Of a DNA stretch of 64,000 nt, positions 43,301 through 56,183 are shown piece by piece (the stretch's first letter is position 1; the number at the start of each line of letters is the position of its first letter). The stretch lies in the NCBI GenBank assembly GCA_963682055.1, contig OY821743.1:16341566-16405565 (forward strand), in the 5' to 3' direction. The position numbers and the translations under genes are program-made. The notes under the pieces were generated by a model. That model saw only the letters and a list, made by a program, of their open reading frames with translations. It did not search any database and was not told where the DNA came from. This DNA is from Primula veris. Taxonomy: Eukaryota; Streptophyta; Magnoliopsida; Ericales; Primulaceae.

Positions 43301-45686
43301 TCTACATGCTTATGTTAGTTATTGACTGTTATATCTGATGCTTAATTTGCAGAGAGTTACTGGCGGTGATGCTATAGAAGATAAACCCAATTCAGATACT
43401 CCAAATGGTTCCCATCACTCTGTCGGTGCAGTGAAAAAAGAAGAATCTTCTCATACACCGTCGAACCTTGTCTTTGGATACCTAAACCTCTTCTCCGATG
43501 GTGTGGTATGTTCCCCCTTTTATTTTCATATTATGGTAAAATGAATTCTATTTTATTATGAATTTGTTTCTAGAAAAATGCAAAGAATGAAGTGACCGTA
43601 AGTAAATAATCTTTTTAAAAAATTATAGACCTTACGCAGCTACCAGTGGATAATTTCAAGCAGTTTTTTGGAATTAGCATTGAGGTTTATCAACAATGAT
43701 TTTCATACTATGGTTATTTGGTGTCATTAAGATTCATGAAAACATAACAAGGCCTTATTTAGTGAGTAAAGTATATTATGTTTCTCGAAGCGATTTTTAT
43801 GATGAGAATAACAAATGATAGATCTAGAAGATAGTAATAGAAAGCTGTTGCGGCTTTTAAAACGGGAAGGTAAAGGAATCGCTACATTTGGCAGTTGTTG
43901 TTTCTTATTACTTAAAATATAATATAAATTGACAGTGACACTGACAACATTCCTTTATCTCAAAACTAAAGATAGGCAAGTAGCTTATAGCTACATCTCT
44001 ATCTAGACGTCCCAAATTTAGTTCATTTCGTTTGTGTAGAAGAGAAATAAAGTGATTAGTTTAGCTTTACCATTTTATCCTCGATTCAGGCTTTGGATTT
44101 ATATTAAGGCGGTAAGGGCATGAGTTTTGATCACATTTTCTTGTGAAATATATCAGCACAATTTTACCGATGGGATGGCTCTGGGAAGTGCTTTCCTCCT
44201 TTATGGATCTGTTGGTGGCTGGTCAAGAACACTGTTTTTGCTTGCACACGAGCTTCCTCAAGAGGTAATATGCTTCTCCTTTTTATTTTTCAAAATGGAT
44301 ATCCTTAAAACGTGATTCCAAGTCATGATATGACATATGAGTGGTAATATAGAAGATCTGTTCTTCACCTAATAGCCTAGCCAGAAATGAAAGGAGAAAA
44401 AAGACAGCTAAAAAATCGCCAGTAAGTCATCGTTTTTCTCTCTATGGGATTCAGCTTATCTGTAGGTCATGCAGGACATGTAGTACATAAAACGTATAGC
44501 ATTCTAAAAATATAAGTAGGTTCGGCTGTTTCAAGTCTGTGTTAAATCATCTTCATTGATGGTTTCACTTTTCAGCTAGAAGTCTATATATCCACATCAG
44601 AGCCTTCATAACGTTGATTGATACGTGAAATCGCTTGTTTCGAGTGAGCATTTCCTGCAGTTGTTAGCAAAGACGTAAAATAAATAATTAAGATTGTTTG
44701 AATTAGTCTACAGTCAGTTCTTTTATGGCCGTTGTTATTAAAATATTGATCTCCACATATATATACAATATTATTGCAAAGAAGAAGTGACATGGTACAC
44801 CTCTTTTTTGAGGTTTAAAACTTTTCTGAGCTCATAAATTTCCCTATGAAGTGCTTCGATTCACTTACTTTATTGTGAGATTTCGTAAGGAGCTTTATAC
44901 TTGGTAGAGTTTTTCGTTCAGATTGGCGATTTTGGAATACTGGTGAGGTCTGGTTTCACCGTCTCCAAAGCTCTATTTTTCAACTTTTTGTCAGCATTAG
45001 TGGCACTTGCAGGAACTGCACTGGTTAGTTTCACACCTCTCTTACATATGCATTCACATACCTAGTACCTACACATAAAGACGTACACATGAGGTCTGGT
45101 TGGGCACATTTTTTTTCAATGTTTCTGGAACTTTAGATATTTACTCGGAAAACACAAAACAAAAATGTCATGTGCATTTTAATAAGCGGATACACATGTT
45201 TGGTTTTAGTATATTTGACCTCTCATTCACTTATGGCTTATTGAATAAAAGTATAGTAAATAAAATTTCTTCATAATTTAAACCATGTCAAGTGTCCTAC
45301 ATTTCTTATGATCTACTATGTAGTTTACAACAAATTACATTTCCTCCTGTGAATCAGGACAGATAGAAATCTCATTCTGATGTTTTTATGAATAGGCATT
45401 ATTGTGGGGACAAGATCCTGGACAATCCTCTTTGATTGAGGTATGGTTCATACGCAATCATTCAGGTGTCATTTTCATTTTTCCGTGATCGTTTTTCTAA
45501 CCAACGTTACAGTTCTGAAATTTTATTTTGCAGGGATTTACAGCTGGGGGGTTTATATATATCGCAGTGGCTGGAGTTTTAGCTGAGATGAATAATGGTA
45601 GCTCCGCTATTAAAACTACAGTTATTCAATTAGCCTCTTTGCTATCTGGAATCGGGGTTGCGCTTTGTATATCCCTTGTGGAGTGA
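37372..45686 (+). CDS. IAR1: IAR1-like histidine-rich ZIP-family metal transporter, 11 exons, 464 aa
   Basis: Exons: 37372-37654, 40164-40247, 40367-40416, 41625-41676, 41782-41907, 42544-42782, 43353-43505, 44157-44264, 44922-45023, 45396-45440, 45534-45686. All introns are GT-AG, and the phases sum to 1395 bp. The protein starts with a signal-like hydrophobic segment, then a His-rich stretch (HAHHHHDHEHE), PEELAEEEDLKLYGFG, two membrane segments around GDAFLHQLPHAFG, His-rich loops (HSHSHDHAEHAHSH; GHSHHHHHHSK), and the ZIP metal-site helices HNFTDGMALGSAF and AHELPQEIGDF. It matches Arabidopsis IAR1, of the KE4/SLC39A7-like ZIP branch, which is proposed to move zinc or other metals out of the secretory pathway and affects response to IAA-alanine conjugates. 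Substrate is inferred from the family. Confidence 0.95.
37958..37978 (+). repeat. Run of 21 G in IAR1 intron 1
   Basis: An uninterrupted G tract. It could form a quadruplex; its exact length may be a sequencing artefact. Confidence 0.7.
38666..39319. mobile_element. hAT-like non-autonomous element in IAR1 intron 1
   Basis: Ends carry imperfect terminal repeats (CAGGCGGGGATCCAG at the left; CATGGGCGGATCCAG read inward from the right). Inside both ends are G7-type runs next to GCAC/GCATG. The flanks GTTGAGGG (38658-38665) and GGTGAGGG (39320-39327) match at 7 of 8 positions, fitting an 8-bp hAT duplication. The surroundings are GAGGGT-repetitive, so the duplication could be chance. No coding capacity. 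Confidence 0.55.
40949..40976 (+). repeat. (CT)n microsatellite in IAR1 intron 3
   Basis: About thirteen CT units in an otherwise ordinary intron. Confidence 0.9.
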
Positions 45687-46001
45687 TTTTTTTTCTCTGT
45701 ATCTTTACATGTATCATGTACAATTATAATTTTGGATTAATATAGTCTGAGATTTTGGTCGGCAGAGGGAGTATCCAGGGGTTAAGAGAGTATAACTATT
45801 CTCCATCCTCGGCCTAAGTCATCTCCTTTTTTTGACTAAAATCTGGCTATTTTTCATCCGAACATGACAGATAATGCGAAAAAGAAATGTGATATTATAT
45901 AGAAGTATTGTGACAATTGCTTGCGCCTAAATTATTGCATCATATTACATTTTACATGATTTTACATGATTGTACATATAAAGGGGCATATATGGAATTG
46001 G
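45687..46001 (+). other. IAR1 3'UTR and downstream flank
   Basis: AT-rich sequence after the stop; no other gene. It ends in the left copy of the 9-bp target duplication (TGGAATTGG, 45993-46001). Confidence 0.5.
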
Positions 46002-46780
46002 GAGATTTTTTCTAAATTGGCCTACTTCCGCACAGAAATTCCTGTTTTAGCATACTTTATTAATAAATTGCAAAATTGGCCTACTCTATCTCGCTTTTCG
46101 GATCAGCGAGATAGAGTCTACTTTATCTCGCTTTTCGGATCAGCGAACATGTAGTATCATGATACCAGAACTTGTCCTAACCCATCTGCACATCGTCGAC
46201 GATATTAGATAACTTTTCCAAACATATTTTGTAATTGAAATTTATTTATGTATTTTCTATTCAGTTTGTTTATATGTGTATTTACTATCAATGTATTTTA
46301 TTTTGTATCTGGAATTTCAATGTATCGCTGTGTGTGTATTTTGTAATTGAAATTTCTTTATATATTTTCTATACGTTTTGTTATGATCAAAACAATTGTG
46401 CAAATAACAACCAATAAAATGTTATATGTTGAACGATGTTCTTCTAATCGATTGTTTTAATGATAACAAAATATGTAAAATATGATAAAAGCTCGTTTTG
46501 CGTACTAATCATTTATCTAGCTTGTTAAATGTTCGAAATGATAGAGTATTTAAATACGAAGCAAACGGTTCAAGCGGAACAATAATCGGACTTAAAACGA
46601 AGAAGTTACGAGCATTCGAAGTATAGCGGGAACACCGAGAAGCGAGATACTCTATCTCGCTGATCCGAAAAGCGAGATAGAGTAGAAGCGAGATAGAGTA
46701 GGCCAATTTTGCAATTTATTAATAAAGTATGCTAAAACAGGAATTTCTGTGCGGAAGTAGGCCAATTTAGAAAAAATCTC
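46002..46780. mobile_element. Mutator-like non-autonomous element with 95-bp perfect terminal inverted repeats
   Basis: The first 95 bases (GAGATTTTTTCTAAATTGGC onward) equal the reverse complement of the last 95. A 9-bp direct repeat TGGAATTGG flanks both sides (45993-46001, 46781-46789), the size typical of Mutator elements. Inside each terminus is a perfect 12-bp stem (CTCTATCTCGCT / AGCGAGATAGAG) around TTTCGGATC, partly repeated. The interior has no transposase frame, so movement would depend on another element. Confidence 0.88.
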
Positions 46781-46789
46781 TGGAATTGG

Positions 46790-47686
46790 TATATTTATTC
46801 TTGCTACTTTTTAACAAATTAAAAAATTGTTTTGTTTCCAAATTTTTCCCAATAAATTGTCACACATCAGAATCCTTTGTGATGAAATGGGTAAAAACCT
46901 TTTTCTCCCGACATGGCTTTTATTTATTTATTACATGACACGTTGCAGAGACCTACATATAAATGGGCATATTTATTTATTTTACTTCATATCGTATCAT
47001 ATGACACTTTTAAACCTTCAGCATGATCATCTCCAAAACTACTTGGATTCATAAGAAACCAAGGCGGCTGCTATTTTGATTTGTGAAAAAAATTAGAACT
47101 CCTAAATTAATACGGCTAAAGTTCAATAAATTTTTGGTGTTACAGTGTTAGGGCTAATTGGACCTAACAGCTTCAGTAACGGTGTTATATCTTTATTCCT
47201 CCAGTTTGAGCCCTGGGATTTTATGACAGTTTAGAAGCCATCTGTATATGAGCGTTCCGTGCGCCATCTCATTCTTATAATGTTTTGTTTTATGACAACT
47301 GCTACAAGAAATTGCGACTAACCTGAAATTTTGGTGCCTAGTTCTTTCCTGGTTGTTAAAATTTTAGGGCGCTTAAATGAATAGATAAATGATATTTCCT
47401 TTCAGCTTTTTTGCATGATATTTACTATTTTTGTTTCCGAATATTTTTTTAGTTAAGTTACAACTTATTGGCTAAATAAATTTAATATAAATATTTATAG
47501 AGTCTGCAATTTTGAGTACATATAGGTAAAGTTAATAAAATGTGATTTTTGTGTTAAAGTATGGAGAGTGGTATGCATGTCCTGACGTGTATGTTCTTTT
47601 CCAAATTAGTACAAGATATTTAAAGGTAAATTATGAAAAAAACTAATTAACTTGAGCACTCTTAATACAAAAGTTCTAGTAGCAAT
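46790..47686. other. Intergenic, AT-rich
   Basis: No gene, RNA or repeat is supported. It ends with GTAGCAAT (47679-47686), the left flank of the next element. Confidence 0.5.
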
Positions 47687-49065
47687 GAGTGGCGGTACTC
47701 ATACATGACCGGAGGTTGCCATGTCACCCCTTAAATTTTATTTATGGCAATTCTTTTAAAATTATTTACCAAAAATCTGAAAAAAAAAAGAGAAAATTAA
47801 ATTAAAAAGTGATTGTAGTCACTCTATTTACAATAACAATTAACTATGAATGTATTATTGAATACTATTATCACATGAAATAAATTTAACATGATTTCGG
47901 GTGATTATATCTTTTATATTGTATTCTATTCGAAACTTTGATGTCTAATTAATCAAATTTTTATTACAAAAATTACAAACACAACTCTCAAAATTAAGAC
48001 TCGATATTTTATATTTATTACAAAACATTTATATAAATCATGCATATTTAAATTTAAAGAAAACAATAAAGTTATAAATCTTAAAATTCTATATTTTAAT
48101 CAATATATTGTCCATAAATTATGAAATTCCTCAAGAATAAATTATAAATTTCATAAACATTTCTTTAAAATTTTAGAAAGGAAATAAAAACAATGTTATA
48201 AATTTATTTACTCGATATTTTGAAAACTTGAATATAAAAAAAAATTGTTCTTTACCAAATTGTCGTTTTAGGTGGTTTTTTTTATTTAATTTATGAAAAA
48301 ACTTAAATCATATGTATTTAACTAGGCAAAACAATCGGCTGGCCGAGTGACGCTATAAAAATATTTTATTTGAAATTTTTATATAAGATGGTGATTTTTT
48401 TATGGTAAAAGGAAAAAAATTCAGCTGAGGAAACTTAGTGATAGAACATAAAAATTAGACCCGAATATTCTATTCGGGTAATAATCAACCCACTTTATAA
48501 ATGGGTATCCAACGCTTAAATGGGTCGTCTCATACTTTTTATAGGAATTGAGGTGTTACTATCAAAAGCCCAAGCCCAATCAAATGGGGACCCATGTCTG
48601 AAAAACCCCTGGATGAAGACATTTGTCAACATCCTAGAAGGCATAGTTGCCTATAAATAGCCAACTACCCCTCCAAGAAAAGGACCAGAAAATCTATCCA
48701 AAAAATATAGAGAGAAGATGAGAAAAGAGAGAAACTAAACAACGCACACCACTTCGAGAAATAAACCGAGAAAAGACAAAGCCGAGCACCGAATAAAAGG
48801 GGAGAAAGATCAAGACGAGAAATTAAATAGTCATATCGAGCACAATTGTAAAACCGAAATACTAATCCGAGCAAGTGTAATAGTCCGAACAATGATAATA
48901 ATCCGAGCAATAATAAAGATCAGGAAGTGTCCATTATTCACGGTTGATTTACTATTATATCATTGTTGAAAAGCCTAACGCGACCGACCAAAGTTATGGC
49001 TTTATCACTTAGTGTAGATATTTTTTTTCGGCAACCCCAAACTTAATGTTCTGACTCCGCCTCTA
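47687..49065. mobile_element. hAT-like element interrupted by a Tat solo LTR
   Basis: Begins GAGTGGCGGTACTC and ends GACTCCGCCTCTA, which form an imperfect AGNGGCGG-type inverted end. Flanks GTAGCAAT and GGAGCAAT (49066-49073) agree at 7 of 8 bases. Without the inserted LTR and its duplication it is about 805 bp and non-coding. The short ends make the family assignment tentative. Confidence 0.5.
48439..49007 (+). mobile_element. Solo LTR of the same Tat family (569 bp)
   Basis: Full-length LTR from TGATAGAACAT to GGCTTTATCA, flanked by a perfect 5-bp duplication CTTAG (48434-48438 and 49008-49012). It has a TATA box (CCTATAAATAGCC near 48650) and AATAAA (48912-48917). It was left by LTR-LTR recombination of a former full element. 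Confidence 0.95.
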
Positions 49066-51051
49066 GGAGCAATCAACATTCAAGCAGATTATTTATATTG
49101 TTTATTAGGGAACATTTCGGTATTCGATTTTATATCTCATCGATTTGGACGAGTCCGCCCTCCTAATGAGTATGTGACACTCACCAAAAAGTATACGACA
49201 ATTCTAACCTGATAATTTGTACTTCATGGGTGCATGCCAAACTAAACGACATGCTACAATAATTATCCGTGTGTTAAGTAGTTCGTTATATTGGCGAACT
49301 AAATCCGCTTTTGATGTTACAAGTTCTTTAAAGAAATCAATTTTTTAATATTTGAGAACAATTTCTATTTAGATACTTAAAAACTAAGAGCATTCGCATC
49401 TGTTAACTCAAAACATAATTTTTTCTAAAATTTGAGAATTATGGTATAAAAAGTAGTATGCATCAGAAACCATATAAATTTTCTAAATTTCAGGAAACAC
49501 AAAATTCACTTTATATATAAGGAATTTATATGATTCACCAGATGAATATAATAGTAAAAAACTATCATGGGGTCCATATTTTTGTGGTTGCGATATTGCT
49601 ATGATTATTAAATAATAATAAACAAATAAAAAGAAATAATGCATGGTTATTATAACAAAATTAATAGGAAAGCTGAAATTTCGTATAAATGTAAACGGTT
49701 CATTAAAATATATAAAATGTGTTATGTTTGAGAAAATGATTAATAATTCTGATATGGTTGGTGTACACAGTCTAAGCTATAATAAATTAAATGATGGCTA
49801 CGAGGAATGCATGAAAAAGTTGGACGCATTACCAAATACATCATGAGGCCATATATGTAGGTCAGTCGAGAAAGGTAACGTCTTTTGTTACATCCTATAT
49901 TTGCTAAAAATTGGTCTTATACCGGACCAGTGACGTCTGCAATGATAAAATGAGGACACGTGTGTACTAATTACAGAGATGTGTGGCCCATGAGTTTTAT
50001 AGCCCTTCTTTTGGATTTATAATTACTATGTCTCTTTCTATTTAATTGTCAATTATGAAATTACGTAAAATTTTGATCGGTCAAAAACTTGTATTAAAAT
50101 TATCATAATGAAAAGTTTCAAAAATTGACCATATAGTTCAAATGTTAAATTTTATGATTAGATTTAAAAAAAATTCATTTCGACAATTTTGATAAAAGTT
50201 ATAATCCGATCAAAATTGCACGTATTTTCGTAATGCACAATTAAATGGGAACGAAAAAACTAATATTCATTATTGACTAAAAATATATATGCCCATATAT
50301 GGTCCCCATGAGAAAAACTCCCAATTTAAAAGAACTATCTTAAAGCTGCATATTATTACCATTTCTACTCAAACATTAACAATATCCAATACTTTTTCAA
50401 AAACTACCAAAAACGCATCAACACGGATAGAAAATTATCTTAAATCGAACAAGGAAGGGAAATTATCTTAAATCCTATAAGTATAGAATGAATTCAGTAT
50501 ATACAATGGTCATAAGTTATGCACTAATATGTAGTTATGTAAAAACATATTTCCCTTACTCTTATAAAAACGTGAAATGTTAGAAATATAAAATTAGTTA
50601 TCAAATACAAATTAAACTGAAAGGACCAAGGAGAAATTATTTTGCATTTTAAAGCTTACTCTTATAGAGTCTTATGTAATAATAATGAAAATGTTGGGTA
50701 AAATAGTAATACATTCATTTGGTCTCTGGAAAAATTGTAAAACTGGATGTTTTGGCCAACGTGTATACTAAACTTGGTAGGTCCAAGTTACCCAGTTGGC
50801 TGACATGCATGCGTCCAAAAATTCTGACTGGTTCGGTATATAAGACCAATTTAGAGCAATGGAGGGCGTAAAAAAGACGCTCCCGTATTGTCTAATGCCT
50901 AATAAAAACATGTCCACATAGTCACATTTACTATACCATGGGTTTTGAAGTTTTTCACATATGTTTGTATATTTATAACTCATTACATACCACATATGTT
51001 TGAAAGTAGACATTTATTACAGTACGGATGCCTTATGTATAACTCAGTTAT
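49066..51051. other. Intergenic, AT-rich, no gene
   Basis: Apart from the MITE listed separately, nothing is supported. A 67-codon frame at 49643-49846 looks like chance. Sequence around 49390-49620 (GAGCATTCGCATC, then AT-rich) resembles MITE-type ends but no second end could be placed. Confidence 0.45.
50026..50260. mobile_element. Stowaway-like MITE (degenerate)
   Basis: Ends are imperfect inverted repeats sharing ATTTAATTGT and AATTTTGATCGG, with TA on both sides (50024-50025, 50261-50262). About 235 bp, AT-rich and non-coding, as in Tc1/Mariner-derived MITEs. Confidence 0.5.
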
Positions 51052-51648
51052 AAGATAAAAATTGCTATGATGCCAAACACTGCCCAACAAATTTTATTTC
51101 AATATTTATTTATAGTAATACTTTAAAAAAAAAAACCGATTTCAAACGCTGCTGAATATAAACCTTGGAGACTACTTAATTTTAATTTTAATAATAGAGC
51201 CATTGGTCAAATCTAATTTGACCGACTCTCTTTCTCTCTCTATATATATATACACAGTATAATAATACACCTATTTCCCCCTATATAATTCTCATCAACT
51301 CTCTCTCTATAAATATACACATATACATATTATAATTAGTATAATAATAGTTTTAATATATATACTGTGGAAACTCAACATCGTAATTATAATTAGTGTT
51401 TTTCGGAAGGTTAAACTACTCTTTATTATCTCTGTTTGTTTTTATGGGTATAATTATTCTAGGGTTTTTTTTAATTGATTTAATCGATTATTTCTATCTT
51501 TTGTTATGTTTTTATATGAAATAATAAGTTAGATATTACAAACGCTGCTGAATGTAAACCGTATTATTCGATTACTTGGAGGCTACCTAATTTTAATTTT
51601 AATTTTAATTTTAATAATAGAGCCGTTGGTCAAACCCAATTTGACCGA

Positions 51649-51679
<31 letters not shown>

Positions 51680-52442
51680 CACACACAGTATAATAATACA
51701 TCTATTTCCCCCTACATAATTCTCATCAACCCTCTCTCTATAAATATACACATATACATATTATAATTAGTATAATAATAGTTTTAGTATATATACGGTG
51801 GAGACCCAACATCGTAATTATAATCAGTGTTTTTCGGAAGGTTAAACTACTCTTTATTATCTCTGTTTGTTTTTATGGGTATAATTATTCTAGGGTTTTT
51901 TTTAATTGATTTAATCGATTATTTCTATCTTTTGTTATGTTTTTATATGAAATAATAAGTTAGATCTACTTTATTCAAAAACCCATATTACTTTCTATTG
52001 ATTGATATTGGGTGCTTAAAATAATTAGATTTGTATGAGTCTTTTACCAATTGATTTCGATCTAGTGTTTTGTATGAGTCCTTATTATTCTAAGGCTTAT
52101 ATATTGTTTTTTCTATCTTTGGTAACATTTTTTTGTGTGAAATAATAAGTTACATTTACTCTACTGAAAACCTTAATTACTTGTTACTTATATCTTGTTT
52201 TTGAAAGTTTTACTTGTCACTCTTTTCTTTAAAGAAAATTGCTCTGATACCAAACACTGCCCAACAAATTTTCTTTCAATATTTATTTATAGTAATATTT
52301 TTTAAAAAAAAACCGATTTCAAACGCTGCTAAATATAAACCGTATTATTCGATTACTGGGAGCCTACTTAATTTTAATTTTAATTTTAATAATAGAGCCG
52401 TTGGTCAAACCCAATTTGACCGAGTCTTTTTTTTTCTCTCTC

Positions 52443-52447
<5 letters not shown>

Positions 52448-52519
<72 letters not shown>
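52448..52519 (+). repeat. Compound (TA)n(ATA)n microsatellite in unit 3
   Basis: A TA run passes into about sixteen trinucleotide units; the other monomers have only CT and TA runs here. Confidence 0.9.
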
Positions 52520-52521
<2 letters not shown>

Positions 52522-53249
52522 ACCTATTTCCCCCTTACATAATTCTCATCAACTCTCTCTCTCTATAAATATACACATATACATATTATAATTAGTATAA
52601 TAATAGTTTTAGTATATATACGGTGGAGACCCAACATCGTAATTATAATCAGTGTTTTTCGGAAGGTTAAACTACTTTTTATTATTTCTGTTTGTTTTTA
52701 TGGGTATAATTATTCTAGGGTTTTTTTAATTGATTTAATCGATTATTTCTATCTTTTGTTATGTTTTTATGTGAAATAATAACTTAGATCTACTTGATTC
52801 AAAAACCCATATTAGTTTCTACCGATTGATATTGGGTGCTTAAAATAATTAGATTTGTATAAGTATTTTACCAATTGATTTCGATCTAGTGTTTTGTATG
52901 GGTCCTAATTATTTTAAGGCTTATATATTGTTTTTTTCTATCTTTGGTTACGTTTTTTTGTGTGAAATAATAAGTTACATTTACTCTACTGAAAAACTTA
53001 ATTACTTGTTACTTATATCTTGTTTTTGAAAGTTTTACTTGTCACTCTTTTCTTTAAAGAAAATTGCTCTGATACCAAACACTGCCCAACAAATTTTCTT
53101 TCAATATTTATTTATAGTAATACTTTAAAAAAAAAAACCGATTTCAAACGCTGCTGAATATAAACCGTATTATTCGATTACTTGGAGGCTACTTAATTTT
53201 AATTTTAATAATAGAGCCGTTGGTCAAACCCAATTTGACCGACTCTCTT

Positions 53250-53306
<57 letters not shown>

Positions 53307-55562
53307 TAATAATACACCTATTTCCCCCCTACATAATTCTCATCAACTCTCTCTCTATAAATATACACATATACATATTATAATTAGTATAATAATAGTT
53401 TTAGTATGTATACGGTGGAGACCCAGCATCGTAATTATAATCAGTGTTTTTCGGAAGGTTAAACTACTCTTTATTATCTCTATTTGTTTTTATGGGTATA
53501 ATTATTCTAGGTTTTTTTTAATTGATTTAATCGATTATTTCTATCTTTTGTTATGTTTTTATATGAAATAATAAGTTAGATCTACTTTATTCAAAAACCC
53601 ATATTAGTTTCTACTGATTGATATTGAGTGCTTAAAATAATTAGATTTGTATGAGTATTTTACCAATTGATTTCGATCTAGTGTTTTGTATGGGTCATTA
53701 TTATTCTAAGGCTTATATATTGTTTTTTTCCGATCTTTGGTTACGTTTTTTTGTGTGAAATAATAAGTTACATTTACTCTACTGAAAACCTTAATTACAT
53801 GTTACTTATATCTTGTTTTTGAAAGTTTTACTTGTCACTCTTTTCTTTAAAGAAAATTGCTCTGATACCAAACACTGCCCAACAAATTTTCTTTCAATAT
53901 TTATTTATAGTAATCTTTAAAAAAAAAAAACCGATTTCAAACGCTGCTGAATATAAACCGTATTATTCGATTACTTGGAGCCTACTTAATTTTAATTTTA
54001 ATTTTAATAATAGAGCCGTTGGTCAAACCAAATTTGACCGACTCTCTTTCTCTCTCTCTCTCTCTATATATATAGTATAATAATACACATATTTCTCCCT
54101 ACATAATTCTCATCAACTCTCTTTCTATAAATATACACATATACATATTATAATTAGTATAATAATAGTTTTAGTATATATACGGTGGAGACCCAATATC
54201 GTAATTATAATCAGTGTTTTTCGAAAGGTTAAACTACTCTTTATTATCTCTGTTTGTTTTTATGGGTATAATTATTCTAGGATTTTTTTTAATTGATTTA
54301 ATCGATTATTTCTATCTTTTGTTATGTTTTTATGTGAAATAATAAGTTAGATCTATTTTATTCAAAAACCCATATTAGTTTCTACTGATTGATATTGGGT
54401 GCTTAAAATAATTAAATTTGTATGAGTTTTTTACCAATTGATTTCGATCTAGTGTTTTGTATGGGTCCTAATTATTCTAAGACTTATATATTACTTTTTT
54501 CTATCTTTGGTTACGTTTTTTTGTGTGAAATAATAAGTTACATTTACTTTACTGAAAACCTTAATTACTTGTTACTTATATCTTGTTTTTGAAAGTTTTA
54601 CTTGTCACTGTTTTCTTTAAAGAAAATTGCCCTGATACCAAATACTGCCCAATAAATTTTCTTTCAATATTTATTTATAGTAATACTTTTAAAAAAAACC
54701 GATTTCAAACGCTGCTGAATATAAACTGTATTATTCGATTACTTGGAGGCTATTTAATTTTAATTTTAATTTTAATAATAGAGCCATTGGTCAAACCCAA
54801 TTTGACCGAGTCTCTCTCTATATATATATATAGTATAATAATATAACTATTTTCCCCTACATAATTCTCATCAACTCTCTCTCTCTATAAATATACACAT
54901 ATACATATTATAATTAGTAGAATAATAGTTTAGTATATATTTGGTAGAGACCTAACATCGTAATTATAATCAGTGTTTTTCGGAAGGTTAAACTACTCTT
55001 TATTATCTGTGTTTGTTTTTATGGGTATAATTATTCTAGGTTTTTTTTAATTGATTTAATCGATTATTTCTATCTTTTGTTATGTTTTTATGTGAAATAA
55101 TAAGTTAGATCTACTTGATTCAAAAATCCATATTAGTTTCTACTGATTGATATTGGGTGCTTAAAATAATTAGATTTGTATGAGTCTTTTACCAATTGAT
55201 TTTGATCTAGTGTTTTGTATGAGTCTTAATTATTCTAAGGCTTATATATTGTTTTTTTCTATCTTTGATTACGTTTTTTTGTGTGAAATAATAAGTTACA
55301 TTTACTTTACTGAAAACCTTAATTACTTGTTACTTATATCTTGTTTTTGAAAGTTTTACTTGTCACTCTTTTCTTTAAAGAAAATTGCTCTGATACCAAA
55401 CACTGCCCAACAAATTTTCTTTCAATATTTATTTATAGTAATACTTTAAAAAAAAAACCGATTTCAAACGCTGCTGAATATAAACCGTATTATTCTATTA
55501 CTTGGAGGCTACTTAATTTTAATTTTAATAATAGAGCCGTTGGTCAAACCCAATTGGATCGA

Positions 55563-55566
<4 letters not shown>

Positions 55567-55638
<72 letters not shown>
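55567..55638 (+). repeat. Compound (CT)n(TA)n microsatellite in unit 7
   Basis: The longest CT/TA run in the array: CT from about 55565, then over 25 TA units. Confidence 0.9.
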
Positions 55639-55644
<6 letters not shown>

Positions 55645-56183
55645 AATACACTTATTTTCCCCTACATAATTCTCATCAACTCTCTCTCTATAAATATATA
55701 CATATACATATTATAATTAGTATAATAATAGTTTTAGTATATATACGGTGGAGACCCAGCATCGTAATTATAATCAGTGTTTTTCGGAAGGTTAAACTAC
55801 TCTTTATTATTTCTGTTTGTTTTTATGGGTATAATTATTCTAGGGTTTTTTTTAATTGATTTAATCGATTATTTCTATCTTTTGTTATGTTTTTATATGA
55901 AATAATAAGTTAGATCTACTTTATTCAAAAACCCATATTAGTTTCTACTGCTTGATATTGGGTGCTTAAAATAATTAGATTTGTATGAGTTTTTTACCAA
56001 TTGATTTCGATCTAGTGTTTTTTATGGGTCCTTATTATTCTAAGGCTTATATATTGTTTTTTTCTATCCTTGGTTACGTTTTTTTGTGTGAAATAATAAG
56101 TTACATTTACTCTACTGAAAACCTTAATTACTTGTTACTTATATCTTGTTTTTGAAAGTTTTGCTTGTTACTTTTTTTTAAAG

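Larger units (their letters stand above)
51052..56183 (+). repeat. Tandem array of about 0.76-0.83 kb monomers, seven units
   Basis: The landmark GCTCTGATACCAAACACTGC recurs at about 52241, 53065, 53859, 54629 (one change) and 55386, giving spacings of 824, 794, 770 and 757 bp. Unit 1 (from 51052) lacks its second half, and unit 2 (from about 51538) lacks its start. Each unit holds a CT/TA microsatellite of varying length, a TATAAATATACACATAT segment and a CGGTGGAGACCC phrase. No coding frame is shared; frames such as 52214-52591 are microsatellite translations. The units look like copies of a gene leader/intron region. Confidence 0.92.

Noticed and set aside
52214..55643. Frames of 82-125 codons in the tandem array
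   Set aside because: Most of their length is microsatellite or AT-rich repeat, and they change at each unit.
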